This document shows, one piece after another, positions 20,675 to 32,332 of a DNA stretch of 64,000 bases. Position 1 is the stretch's first letter, and every line of letters starts with the position of its first letter. The DNA is taken from contig JALMLS010000323.1 in the NCBI GenBank assembly GCA_038496445.1, forward strand, positions 88,233 through 152,232. Direction: 5' to 3'. The notes beneath the pieces were generated by a model. That model saw only the letters and a program-made list of their open reading frames with translations, did no database searches and was not told the origin of the DNA. This DNA comes from Trichosphaerium sp. ATCC 40318. Taxonomy: Eukaryota; Discosea; Flabellinia; Trichosidae. A program made the position numbers and the translations under genes.

Positions 20675-23600
20675 ATGCGTGCTTTGGCTAAGAGTGTAGC
20701 TGGTAAAGCCACACAGCGCTCAAAACAACCACAGGCAAAGCGAAAATTTTCTACAGGTACAAAAGCGCAATGAAGCGAACCTTCTACGCCCGTTTAAGTT
20801 ATATATAACCTCACTCGCGCTTTTTACTAGCTCCAAAACCAAAATACCACTGGGATGATATTAGAACTCAAAGGCACTACTTTGAGAACCACATGGCTCC
20901 TGTACTTAATATAACCACACCAAATGATTGGTATAACGTCACAATTGAAAAAGCCAACGAAGCCGGCGCCAGAGGCATACTTAGGCGGTGAGTAACGCTA
21001 ATACGCACGATAACTTCCGGTTAAAAACGCTTTGACAGTTCATACTCTATTGTACTCACCTGCTATCTTAAGGTATGGAGGATCATTGATTAGAGCGTTG
21101 GTAGCTATTTACCCGCATAAAAAATGGGATTTATGGCAGTTCAAGTAAGAATGAAACAGTAAACTTACCGGATCCAACGGCTATTCACTTAGGTGTGTGC
21201 CCATGCATTATTGGGATAAAATAGAGCATCAACAACAAATCTTTGAAAACGCTGCTCGTTTTCTTCAAGTGATGGCACGTGCAGACAATTTTTTTGCTGA
21301 AGAACAAGTCTTTTGGTAATCATGAATATTAATGTGGTTTTACCTAGATTATGGAAGATTGGTATGCGATTACAAAGATAGATCTCATCGAGAATGGCTG
21401 TGTAAGCGTCATACTTAACAAGTACGAAGGAGCGTTACCGATATGTATCCCTTACACAAGTTCAGATACAATGGCTCAGTGTCACGTGCATTAAAGTCTG
21501 TTTTTCCTCAAATTAAATGGAAAAAAAAAAGATTCATGTACTGCCTTTTATTCTCGTGTTAGATGTACCGGTCACTTATTTGTTTTCGTTTGTCTAGATA
21601 TGTACCTTTGAATATAAATGAAAAATATAAAAGAGATATAGATGAATTAAACATTGTTGCAGAGAAATTGGATATCAAAGTGTTAGATGACTGGCATGAA
21701 GTTAATGTCAAAGATGTTTTAGATATTGGCGGTGGTATAACTATTGCAAAGTGAGTACCATGGTTTTCTCATTATTACGCTTGGTGTTAACGAAATCAAG
21801 GCATGGAAGAAGCTTGCAAGCTGCCCTTCGACAGTTATTCCCAATGCACAATTGGCCTCCACTACACGAGTTAGTACTTGACTTTTTCTTTGAATACTTT
21901 TGTCTTATGTTGTTGTGCTTTAGGCTTAGCGAATGGGGTCACTGGAACGATGAAAATAACCAAAGATCTAGGTTAGAACGTATGGCATCAACTCACGGTA
22001 TCAAGACATTAGATGATTGGTATGGTGCGCCTTACTCTGAGTTTATCAAGAGCGGTCTTGGGACTATAATGAAGATGTACTTTGTTCTGGTTTTTACCTT
22101 TCTTGGTTCTTACCCTTTGTGTTTTTAGATACAGCTTTTCTGCTACAAGAATGTTAGCTTCATTATATCCTGAATATCAATGGAAAGTATGGCTGTTCAA
22201 GTATGTGACAACGACATTATTGTAAATAGGTTTTATTAATAGCTATCATTAGGACTTCTGTTGAAGGTCATAAGCGTATTGAACTTGATAGGATTGGCCA
22301 AGAGCTTAATGTTAAAGTTCTTTGGGATTGGTATAATATACGCGGCGAGGATGTTCAGGCACATGGCGGTAATTACGTAACACAAAAGTACTACAAAATA
22401 CCAATTCAGAACCTCATTTCATGTTTGTTCTTTCTCACAATTAGTTGATTTGTTTTCGTAGATTTAACGGTTCCTTGTATGCAACTCTTGCTGATTCTTA
22501 TCCTCACTTTGCTTGGAAACCATGGAAGTTCGTGTAAGTACTTGTCACATGTTGTTTCTTTTCCTAATAGTTAAAACGATTTAGAACTGCTCCAATGAAC
22601 TACTGGGCGGATACAAAGAATAAAAAGGCCTATACAAATTATGTTGCTAAGCGTTTAAATGTCAAGACTTTAGAAGAATGGGATAGTATAAAAGCTAAAA
22701 AATTCAGACAAGAAGGAGGCGCTGGCATGCTGAGAGTGTACAGTCTTTCTGAACCAATTTTTTCGAAAAAAAAAAACTAAGACTACACTTCTAGGCATAA
22801 CGATTCTCTTGGTTCTGCTCTTAAAGATCTCTACCCCGATTTTGCTTTCATTTTCAAGTACTAGTATTCCGTCGTTGCCTTTTTTTTCTTATGTGTGCAC
22901 AGAGACAAGAAGGTAGTCCGCAAACCAGGTCACTGGAACAAGGAGAGGAATCAAATCACTTTTCTAAAATCAGCAGCAAAATCTCTTAAAATTGATGATC
23001 CAGATAGCTGGTACAGCGACCTCATGCTTCGGTTAAAACACCTCACTTAGTTACTCACTTTATGTAAGGTATCGGATATCAGAGGCTCAGTTAGCAAGTG
23101 CTGGTGGTTCAGGTTTTTCGCAACACTTGCTTAATGCTTTGAGGCTACTTTATCCAAACTACTCTTGGGATCAGAACAACTTTGTAAACTCAAGTAAAAA
23201 GTCTAAGCAACGGTAAGTAGTTTACAGCATAATTCGAGGATGGCTTTAAAATAGAAACACTTTATTTGAGTTAAAGTATTGACAAGAAAGTTTAGGTGGA
23301 TGTTGTCTTGTATAAAAAAACTATTTCCGTTTCACAGAATCGAAGAAGAACACTTTTTGGGATCACGTGAAGATTTTACAACTGCTTGCAGTGTTGACGT
23401 GTTTATACCTTCTTTTAATTTGGCGATTGAATATCAAGGTAAGCAGCAAGCACATCAAGTTGATTGTGCACATAACTAACTTTTGAATCAAAAAAGGTGA
23501 ACATCATTACAGCGATATTTTCAAGTTTTCCATGCCGACTATGGTATTCAAAGCACGTGATATGGAAAAAATAAGTTTATGTAAAAAAGCAGGTTCGTAT

Positions 23601-23879
23601 CTAAGCTAAATATTTGTTTTCGAGAAGACTGTATCAACATCTTTCTGTATTGAAACAAACTTTTTTTGTAACTATTCAACAAACGCTCATCTTGAAAAGG
23701 TATTACACTGATTGAGATTCCGTTTTGGTGGCGAGGTGATATTGAAACGCTTGCCGCTACTATTAGGCATAGACTTCCTACCGTTGGATTGGATATGTAC
23801 AAGGATGTTAAACCATTACTGCCTAAGGAATCATCAGAAGAAATACAGAATCTTCCAACAAGTACCTAAACCCTATTTT
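20675..23879 (+). CDS. DWY-repeat protein with C-terminal PD-(D/E)XK-like nuclease
   Basis: This is a spliced gene of about 15 or more exons. The N-terminus MRALAKSVAGKATQRSKQPQ followed by AKRKFST looks like a cleavable mitochondrial presequence. Seven modules follow. Each has a helix ending in a DWY-type motif (PNDWYNVT, MEDWYAIT, LDDWHEVN, LDDWYGAP, LWDWYNIR, LEEWDSIK, PDSWYSDL) and, after an intron, a segment like YGGSLIRALVAIYPHKKW, RFNGSLYATLADSYPHFAW or LLNALRLLYPNYSW. The C-terminal domain (from 23287) has LFPFHRIEEEHFLG, then DVFIPSFNLAIEYQGEHHY with a D...ExQ core, MVFKARDMEKISLCKKAG, and ITLIEIPFWWRGDIETLA. This is the layout of a Vsr/RAP-like nuclease fold. By analogy with OPR-RAP and PPR proteins, a modular nucleic-acid-binding array guiding a nuclease in an organelle is inferred. 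The function has not been demonstrated. The stop is at 23877-23879. Confidence 0.75.
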
Positions 23880-25037
23880 TCTGTGTTCCGCAGCTTTTTT
23901 AACTCCTTTGGTTTAGCGTTTTCAGCTCATATTATGACGCCCACTAGTTCAGCCAAATTAGGGGTTATGAGTGCTTAGGTTGTGTTCAGAAAGGAGGATT
24001 TAAAATAAAATAAAATGTACAGTAAAGAAAAAGAGGATTAACTTGCGATTGGCATGGAACGCTAGTAACAGCATTGCTAGTGCTCCTTCAAAAGAGAAAC
24101 GGCATAAGGGATCTCTGAGACAAACCAAATGTTTAAAAAGGATGAGCTAAGGAGTCTGATAAAACATGTTTCAATCTCTCGTATTTTTGTGATTTGGCAA
24201 ACAGCATACATCTTCAAGTGTGGCTAGAACTGGTGGTGTCACTACTGCTCACTTTATATCATGTTACAAATTAGGAAGTACATGAGCCCCTTTGCACTGT
24301 AGATATAATGGTATGTTAGACAAATACAGAAGAGAAACTCTCTAATACATCATCCGCTAGATAGTTTGTCACCTCTCTATTTTAGCGTCATATTGCGACA
24401 ATACGAATTCATACTTGTTACACAATTTAGCTTGTGGTATTTGCGCGGAAATAGTTTGGAATGTGAACAGGCTCATTGTCTTTTTTTCGGTTTTATTCTC
24501 ACCAAAAAGAAATAACCGCAAGTGGTTTACTACCCTTGCACTCTCATTATTTGGTATATGTGGTTGTGTTGACACGTTATTATTTGCCCGCTATTGAAGA
24601 ATACAGCGAATTCGTCATGTTATCGTAGCTTTTATTTTACTATTTTTGTAGTGCATCACATGTGATACCGGACAATAAGTTTATGGCCTCCCGCGTATGT
24701 GATTTCATGCACGATTGTTGGTATATGTTACAACAGCTTGTAGGTTTTGCAGCTGTGAGCATCTGGTATTGCTACTCTCTGGAAACCGCCGTCACTTCAC
24801 TAAGGGTCACTAGCGCTAGAAAAGTTGCTAAGTTCTTGTAAAGCACATGTAAACAATAAGATACATCGCCATAACTTTGACTAGCGCTAGTTGCACTATT
24901 CCACGGTTTTATCAACAGCCCAAGAAATGTCACGTGATTCTTTATTTTGCTAAAAAACGCGAATTTTCCAACTAGCGCTGAAAAACAAGGAAAGTCATAA
25001 AATACATACAAGACCCAAAGCAACAACAGGTCCTGAA
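23880..25037. other. Intergenic and promoter region of the GH12-like gene
   Basis: No supported exon lies here. The last 230 bases hold three copies of a CTAGCGCT core and one CACGTG before the GH12-like start codon. Frames at 24369-24597 lack domain character. Confidence 0.35.
24810..24979 (+). promoter_or_regulatory. Triple CTAGCGCT(AG) palindrome upstream of GH12-like gene
   Basis: The 10-mer CTAGCGCTAG occurs perfectly at 24810-24819 and 24881-24890, and its first eight bases occur again at 24972-24979. All three lie within 60-230 bases of the start codon at 25038. Clustered palindromes close to a start are typical of a dimeric transcription factor site. A CACGTG lies between the second and third copies. 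The regulator is unknown. Confidence 0.4.
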
Positions 25038-26363
25038 ATGAAAACACTACTCTTAGCAAGTATTGCGTTATTCTTTGTCCTCCATTTTGGTAACATAAAC
25101 ACTGCTGAAGTATGCGCCAACTACGGTCAAGTCGATACTGCATCACGTGATCTCTATGTCCTAAACAATGGATACAATATCGATGTATCTAAAGCGGATA
25201 TTTGTTGTTGGCTAGATAACGGCAATCGATGGGGTGGAAGGATTGACTTTAAACAAACAACAGGTGGAGCAGGCGTTTCAATAATGTGGGGTAAATGGCC
25301 GTTTTCTGCTATTTGGACTACCGGTAGTTATCCTATACATATCAATGCAGTAGAACCACAATACAGCGAATGGAACTTTAACCTTGGTAGCACCTCAGTT
25401 TCTAACTGGAACATGTACGTTCAATTGTGTACTCTTCTTTTTTGTGCTATTTTATTACCTTTTGTCGGGTTTGATCACGTGCTGACATGTTTTTCAGGTT
25501 TTGGGAGATATGGACGCAACCATGTCCTACAGCTGATTGTATAAGACAAGTAGCAGGAGACGTTATGGTTCATCCTAGATACGGAGAAGTAAGTCTTGGA
25601 CCAAAGTTTGGATCTGTAACTTTTGATGGTGTTTCATGGGATGTAGTAGCACAACCTCCAACAAATACAAGATCATATTACATCGTACACTACTACCGCA
25701 GACCTCAAACAACACGTACAGGTACGTTGAAAGAGTTTTCTTACTTTCTTCTAATTCTCTCTTTGTATAGGTCGTGTTAACCTTACACCTTTCTGGCGAC
25801 ATTCTAGAGACAACGGATGGGCTTCTGGATATGTCACTGGCATCACAGCTGGATTAGAAATGTCAAGAGGTCGTGGAAGTTTCACAACAACAAAATTTGT
25901 TTTGGATACAACACGTCCTACTGGATCTCCTCCACCGCCTATGTCATTTGTTCTCGATGGAAAACATCGTATGAGAGATACTTGGAATGGGCTGTACGCA
26001 ACAGCTGCTACAAGAGTAAATTTTGCTCAAATGAAGGTGAACAATAAACTCTCGCATCCAAGGCAAAAGTTCTTCTTTGAAAAGATTAGTGGTGATAGAT
26101 ACAGGATAAAGAATGAATGGACTAATAAGTATATCAATGCAGCTAATGATGTTCAATGGACACCACTAAACGGTTCACCAAGCGCTGCAGGAACAGCAGC
26201 ACAATGGGTAGCTCAGAAAATTGCAGGACAGAGGTATCGGTTCAGGAATGTCTGGAATGGCATGTACATCACATCAAGCGCAAACAACGACCAGAAGCTG
26301 CAACAAGCATACTTGAACACAGCATGGACATCTCAAATATGGAATATTGAGGACGCTAACTAA
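25038..26363 (+). CDS. Secreted GH12-like enzyme with C-terminal beta-trefoil lectin domain
   Basis: Exons are 25038-25414, 25498-25721 and 25771-26363, all phase-consistent. A signal peptide (MKTLLLASIALFFVLHFGN) precedes a GH12-like beta-jelly-roll. Matching landmarks are ANYGQVDTASRDLYVLNNGY at the start, WNMFWEIWTQPCP in the place of the catalytic 'YEixIWl' strand, SWDVVAQPPTNTRSYYIVHY, and the helix VNLTPFWRHSRDNGW. GH12 enzymes are endoglucanases or xyloglucanases. The strand-embedded Glu in FWEIW is the likely nucleophile, and the partner acid was not firmly placed. After a Pro-rich linker, a trefoil domain carries RMRDTWNGLYATA, RIKNEWTNKYINA and RFRNVWNGMYITS. This domain was copied into the chimeric gene at 52135-52650. 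The first intron contains CACGTG. Confidence 0.72.
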
Positions 26364-26524
26364 TGGAAAATCGTGCTTTTGTTTGTATACAATAAAAATA
26401 CATCAATCATGCTCTTGAGTTTCTTTTACCTTTTAGTGCAATATATACAGTGTAGATAAGATCTAGATCAAGGAACATGACTTTTTGATCCGGTGCAATC
26501 TCGTTGAATAGTAGATAAACACAT

Positions 26525-26594
26525 GGGACAATGGTGTAACGGAAGCACATGGCATTGAAGGTGCTGCAGTTCAGGTTCGATTCCTGGTTGTCCC
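26525..26594 (+). tRNA. tRNA-Phe (GAA), second copy
   Basis: This has the same fold as the copy at 2407, here with a perfect GGGACAA/TTGTCCC acceptor. About 45 bases upstream (cggtgcaatctcgttgaat region) are shared with the other three copies, so a promoter-containing unit was duplicated. It lies 9 nt before a tRNA-Leu. Confidence 0.82.
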
Positions 26595-26603
26595 ACATAC
26601 GTT

Positions 26604-26690
26604 GCAGAGGTGCTCGAATTGGTTAATGAGGCTGCGTTAAGGACGCAGTGTGGTGTGTAACCACGTGTGGGTTCGAGTCCCACTCTCTGC
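26604..26690 (+). tRNA. tRNA-Leu (AAG)
   Basis: This is a class II tRNA whose body matches the other three tRNA-Leu copies. Its anticodon arm is CTGCG-TTAAGGA-CGCAG, giving anticodon AAG (CUU/CUC codons after A-to-I editing) instead of CAA. Its variable arm is also different (TGTGGTGTGTAACCACG). It ends at a run of seven T residues. Confidence 0.85.
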
Positions 26691-26908
26691 ATTTTTTTGA
26701 TTATGACAGAAAAAGCAAGTTTATTGACATTTGAACAAAATAACACAAGCGCGTTGGGAAGAACGATTTAAAAAGTTCGCAGTTTAACACATAAAATAGA
26801 CGTTGAATCTTGGTAGCAACCATAAATTTGAAGCATTTTTAAACTGTTGGCAATACATATACAGAAGCAATAGAGTTTTATTATATTACAGGCCGACTAG
26901 GTCTATTC

Positions 26909-28547
26909 TTATGATCCTCCAGTAGAAAATTTAGATTGCAAAAACCCTGCCTCTTGCATTGCACGTTGACGCCTAATTAAGATGTGAGAAAAAATCCAGC
27001 AAGGCATCTATGACGTTTAAAAAAAAACAAGAAAAAAGAAAAAAAAAAAGAAAACTGTTCAGGCACACCTTGTCAAAAGGTGAACTCTGATAAGGCTTTT
27101 TGTTGTTGTTAATGTTAATAATCTTACTTCTTTGGATCTATTGTTCGTTTTATCAAATCTGTATCTCTATCCCAGTAAGGCTTAGAAGCCAAGAATGGAT
27201 TTTTTGGTTTTTTATCCTTTTTCTTTTTACTTTTCTTATGTCTTCTTTTATGCTTTTTATCTTTATGCCTCTTATGTTTATGCTTCTTATCTTTATGTTT
27301 CCGCCGTTTACTCTTTTTTCTTCTTCTATCACTATCACTACTACTGCTACTGCTCTCTGAGCTTGATGACTCTGAGCTACTGCTTTCATCAGAGTCCTTA
27401 TCTTTCTCTTCTAAATGCATTTCAAATAAAGATTTACTTCTATGTTTAGCCTAAGAAAAACATTTTAACATAAAGAATACAAGCAATCACGAATAAAAAA
27501 AAACCAAAAAAATCAGATTTCTAATTTTTTTTCGTCTCATCACAGAACTTTACAGCTCGAATGAAAATAATATTTTTATCACTAATAATAAAGCATAACA
27601 TATTTTTGTGAGGAGGAGGAATACAAAAGAATTTGAATGAATGTTCTGTATATACACAATAATGTATTGACAAAAAAAAAAAAAAAGATCCACGAAATTG
27701 AATCTCAAGTGTCAAAGTGTCACTTTTTTTTTCGTTTTGACTAATTTTGTTAGCAATACAATTATTACCACATTGAATATACAATAGAACTACTAGCGTT
27801 AACGTATATATTCGTTGCCTCACGGATAAAATAAAATAATAAAAAAAATGATATTTCTGTAAACTCGTACATTGTACTGTTTAATTTCAGCTTCTTCACG
27901 CTCTCTCTTCTCTCTAGCTATACGTTCTGCAACCATTTTCTGTGCATCTCTAATAGACGTTGTTTCTTTTTGTCCTGGAGTTTTTGTCCATGCTTCAGCA
28001 TCACGTTCACTAACACCAGACCTACTGAATCTTTTGACATTCTTTTGCATAATGTCTACAATAAAAGTAACAATTAATAACCGCAAACTCAATTATGAGG
28101 CTCTTTATCCATACCGAAATTAAGTGTTTTTCTTCTACCTTCTGGCATTTCTAACATCCATCCTTCGCGTGCTTTGGGTTTATGCTGAAACGGCAATTAT
28201 TTTTCTTTTAACATTGAATATACGTACAAGAGACGCGTTAGGATCACCACGAAGCCGTGCCCAGTCAGCTGCTGTATTTTTTACTTCTGGTTTTTTAGTT
28301 ACAGGTCTCAATAACTCGCTAAACGAAGGTCCTACTTGCTCTAAACCACCAATTAGCGGTTTTTGATATAAAAACAACAAACCTTTCTCTCCTTTCGAAA
28401 TTCGTCGTTTTTTGGGTTGTGGGGGCTTAGTATCGCTCGTATCATCTGATCCCTAACTTTATTAACGAAAGACGCCAGTAGTCGATCACGTACCGCGCCG
28501 AGCCTCAGCGGACCATCGTCGGGTTGCTTTCTTTTCTCTCCTTGCAT
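26909..28547 (-). CDS. GPALPP1-like protein with DUF3752
   Basis: A spliced gene starts at 28547 (MQGEKRKQPDDGPLRLGA) and stops at 26909-26911. Exons read QVGPSFSELLRPVTKKPEVK (in the place of the GPALPP motif), HKPKAREGWMLEMPEGRRKT, FSRSGVSERDAEAWTKTPGQ, RSKSLFEMHLEEKDK, a Ser-rich then Lys/His-rich tract, KPYWDRDTDLIKRT, and a final RRQRAMQEAGFLQSKFSTGG. The order matches the DUF3752 layout of GPALPP1 (REEWM.ELP, F..R, W.DTP, K..SLL.MH, PFDRD.DL, S..FS). These are nuclear proteins of poorly known role. A second, damaged copy lies at 57397-58383. The Lys-rich exon may act as a nuclear signal. Confidence 0.75.
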
Positions 28548-28942
28548 TGCGAATAACCAAAAGAAGGAATGACATAACCGTCAAGCGCATTCTCTCCTTA
28601 AACTAAATTTCCAATGTACGCGGTATTTCTGCGGTTACTCACTTGCTGAGAAACTCATATTGCTTTTAAATTTGTCCGTTGCCTCTCGTTACAAAAACAT
28701 GGCTTCATTCTTGATGTTCACTCTACACTTTCTGCCTATGGACCTAAATATGCTTGGATCCAAGCCTAATCGGTACATCAAGAATTGTTCCGTAAAAGGA
28801 CTTTATTCATTGATTTCAATTCAAAAACACCACAATTGTAACGGACAGTTGTGACTTGTGTGGTAACTAGTTTATTATCTATCTACAAACACTTAAACAC
28901 ATACAATCGCTTGATAGCGATATACACACGGAGTCTCTCTAA

Positions 28943-29160
28943 GCACATGTATCAGGATTTAAAGAAGGAAGTTTAGGATTTGATACATTCCTCAGAGGAA
29001 GAAGAAGAAGAGTTGTATTCTCAAGAACAGGTCCAGGTTATCAATCATGGATAACTGTTGAAAGAGAATTGGGTCTTGTACCAGCTGGTACCTTTGATTT
29101 CCAAATTGTGTTCAAGCTTGGTATTAACTTGAACTTTCGAAATTGTAAGAATAACAACTT
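28943..29160 (+). pseudogene. 3' fragment of the CBM6-type gene
   Basis: About 210 bases match, with few changes, the last exon of the minus-strand gene ending at 52900. The segment reads SGFKEGSLGFDTFLRGRRRR and VPAGTFDFQIV. Its 5' part is missing, and a small deletion near NLNF breaks the frame. It is a remnant joined directly to the upstream region of the gene at 29378. Confidence 0.75.
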
Positions 29161-29377
29161 TTATTTGTTTGGGTAAAACGGTTCAACTTAATGATCTTCC
29201 GAATTTAAGTAGTATTCATTAGTATTCATGACTAGCACTAATTCATTGTTCATGCATGTTAGGCTGCAACAGTAAACTGCGAAACTTTTTAGAAAGTCTG
29301 TGGATTGGTGTCACACTTTTGTCAATTGAAGTAAAATTTCTTTTCTTTTTTATCCTTTTACACGTGATTAGTCATTC

Positions 29378-32332
29378 ATGGCAAAAGTACATTGGTTGGT
29401 TTTACTAGTGCTAGCTTTATCGTATTGCGAGATAATAGTTGTTGGCCCTGAAACGCCAAATACACGCTATGCATCGAGAAAACTTCAAAACTTTTTAACT
29501 ACTGAGCGTTCCCAATGGTACGTAAGGGTTAGAGTCTATATTTTGTTTGTAAACGTGATGTGATGTTGTTGTACGTTAACGGCTTCAAACAGGGAAGTAG
29601 TACAATTTGATGAGCTAAAACACTCTGAAAGAACATTTTCATCGCAAGAACACGTGATTGGAGTCGTTATTGGTTTAAACGATGCTAGACAATTACTGAG
29701 AACTTTCGGCATTTTTACACCTAAACTAGACGAATCTAATATTACCATGGAAGGCTACATTGTATCAACACATGTAACTGAGGTACGTTTCTATTGAGAA
29801 AGTTAAGTAGAATGTTCGGTAGCTTTTTGATCGTTTTCACGTGCGATGTAGACAGTCAAATTGACTTGCGTGTATTCAAATTCTGGTCGCGGTTTGATTT
29901 ATGGTGTACAAGATGTGATAGAGCAAATGAAGCTCGCTGTAGTTTTGAATGATGTTTCAGAAGCCAGTCTTGATTCTGTTTCGGACAAGATTGTTGTTGG
30001 AGCTCGCTTTGAGTACAGGGCACTTAAAATAAACATCCCTTGGAACCCTTACAGAGAAGGTATGAATCTTTAAAAGACACTCCAAAAAGAAAAAGTATAA
30101 ATCTTGTCACGTGCATCTAACAAGCCGAAAATAGGAATTGCTACCTCTCAACATATTCCAACGTTCAAGAATCTTACTTTTTGGGACGCCTATCTTGATA
30201 TGATGGTTGAGAATCGTTTTAACGTCTTATCGTTATGGGGTCTTCATCCTTATCCGTTTATGCTCGAACTAGAAAAATGGCCAAAAGCATGCCAATTTGA
30301 TACAAAAACTCTAGCAGAATGGAAGCTTTATTGGCACGGGCTATTTGATAGAGCACATGAACGCGCCATTGATACATTTATAATAGACTGGTACTCTAAA
30401 AACATAGCTTAGTATTACTTTGTGTAATTTATGTGTTAAGGAATATCTTTGTTTCGGATGGGTACGCTGCTGCGTATGATAAAGGTAACTCAACGGTTTT
30501 TGTTCCCGTTTGTGAAGTTGTAACAAAAACACAGGCGCTTGGACAGATACGTATCATGGTGCTCATAAAGCAATAGAATCTGTTGATTACCAGCAAGAGA
30601 GTGTATACCAGATGCTAAAAGAATACCCTAACATTGGTGGTATAGGATGGGTATGTGGGATTTTTTTGAAAGGAAACCTGTTACGTAACAGCATCTTTAG
30701 GAATTAGCTGAAGCAATGAATGGAATCTCAATACCAGATCGTATCAATTATGGAAATACCAAGTACTTTGGTGCTGTTGCTAGAGCGAACAGATCAGTAT
30801 CTATAATATACAGAGATCCTCAGTTAGGTAAAGATGCAAGTCAAGTAAGGAAAACAATGGAAGAAATGAGCGAAAAACTAAAAATACCAATCTACCTCCA
30901 AGTAAAGTTCGACTGGAGTCACGGGTGTGTACAATACAAATATGTACTATTTGGCTTTAATTAATGTTTAAATAATAGGCATGGTACTACAATGCTCGTA
31001 CATTCTGGAAGTGATTCATCTAATACAACAACGAAAATTTACTGGGATCCTCCACCAACAAAGTACAAACTAGTTTTTCTTTAATATTTGACCTCCGAGT
31101 ACTTCTTCATTCTTTAAAAGCAAACGAGACAAAAAATTCCAGGGCTTCCAATATCACTTCTAGAGTTTCGACGCTTGCGGATTTTTACCTTTTCTGCAAT
31201 ACTATATCGCTACTCACAACGCTTACTGTTTTTCAAAAATAGATACAAAGTCACGTGGATGGTAAGAAATGAGGACTTCTTCTTTCTTAGATGGGGCGGT
31301 TCAGATTTTATAAAGCGTCATATAGCAAATAATGGGTTTGATTGGGTCGCAGGGTATGTAACAGGATCAGAAGGACTCATACCTGCTCTGGAATACGCAG
31401 AACAAAAAAAATACCAAACATGGAATTTTATGTTCGAAAGACAATGGCTTTTCTACATGCAGGTTAGTCTTGTTAGCTCTCAATAGTCAAAAAAACATCA
31501 CCAATAGTATCTTTGTATTCGCTAACATAGCTTTTCTTCAGTGGGGACGGTTGTTGTATGATCCAAATACGTCATCAGATGTCTTTGCTCAAAAGTTTGC
31601 TTCTAAATATGGCACAACACTTGATGTTGCTTCAACAATGTTGCAAGCGATAGACCAAGTTGGAACTGTACCTTTGTCTATTGTTAGATTCGTAGAAAGC
31701 CAATCCGATTTTACGTTACACAGTGAAGCGTTTATAGCTCATTCTAAGTTTATCACTATTGATACGCTTATTGCTTCTCCAACTCTTGATCCTCTGCTTC
31801 AAAACATCCAAAAATTTGTCGATGGTGATAGTCCAGGTAATGCTCAAACGCCTGATCTATTTGCTTTGGAAGTAGAAAAAAATTGTAGTAGTGGATTGGC
31901 TCTGCTGAATAAGGTCAGATCATCGCTACCAGCGTCTGCTCATTTGGAAGTTGCGGTAAGAATTTCTCAGTTTTTTCTTGTTTTTTACATAGAAATCCTT
32001 CGCTTACTCACCCTTTATTTTTGTTGTAGGATATTGATTCCTGGGTAGCTTTGGGACGGTATTTTTCTTCAAAAATCAATGGCGGTATTGCGTTGGCGAA
32101 GTACAGAAAGAATGGAGATAAAGATGAAAAGACAAAAGCTGTTAATTATTTAACGCAAGCACTCGATCAATGGCAAAACCTTGTTAATGCTACGGAATCT
32201 CATTTGAGAGTTGGTATCAACTTGCTAGACCTTGGCGCAAGAGGTACAGGTCCTAATGAGAATAAGAAATACGCATGGAGTGATCAAATTGAGCTTGTTA
32301 AAAAAGACATCCAAACAGCTCAGACCGCATAA
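29378..32332 (+). CDS. Large secreted glycosidase-like protein
   Basis: About nine exons run from the signal peptide (HWLVLLVLALSYCEIIVVGP) to a stop at 32332. Exon 1 ends at 29517, exon 2 is 29593-29782 and exon 3 is 29852-30059. Landmarks are GRGLIYGVQDVIEQMKLAVV (an alpha-glucuronidase/hexosaminidase-like N-terminal domain), INIPWNPYREG, DMMVENRFNVLSLWGLHPYP, VKFDWSHGHGTTMLVHSG, VTWMVRNEDFFFLRWGGSDF, WNFMFERQWLFYMQWGRLLY, and a helical C-terminus. These match a broad family of bacterial secreted proteins annotated as glycosyl hydrolases related to GH67/GH20-type barrels. The exact substrate is unknown. Its first exon and promoter are duplicated at 52506-52870, where they now drive a different domain. 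Introns are of host type, and several carry CACGTG. Confidence 0.65.

Noticed and set aside
25944-26156. Minus-strand and alternative plus frames over the trefoil exon
   Set aside because: They are shadows of the GH12-like gene's last exon. Only the 25771-26363 frame gives repeated trefoil lobes and matches the chimeric copy.
27100-27449. Plus-strand frames rich in Phe, Leu and Tyr
   Set aside because: These are the antisense of the Ser-rich and Lys-rich exon of the GPALPP1-like gene. The repeats that look like membrane segments are reverse-complemented lysine codons.
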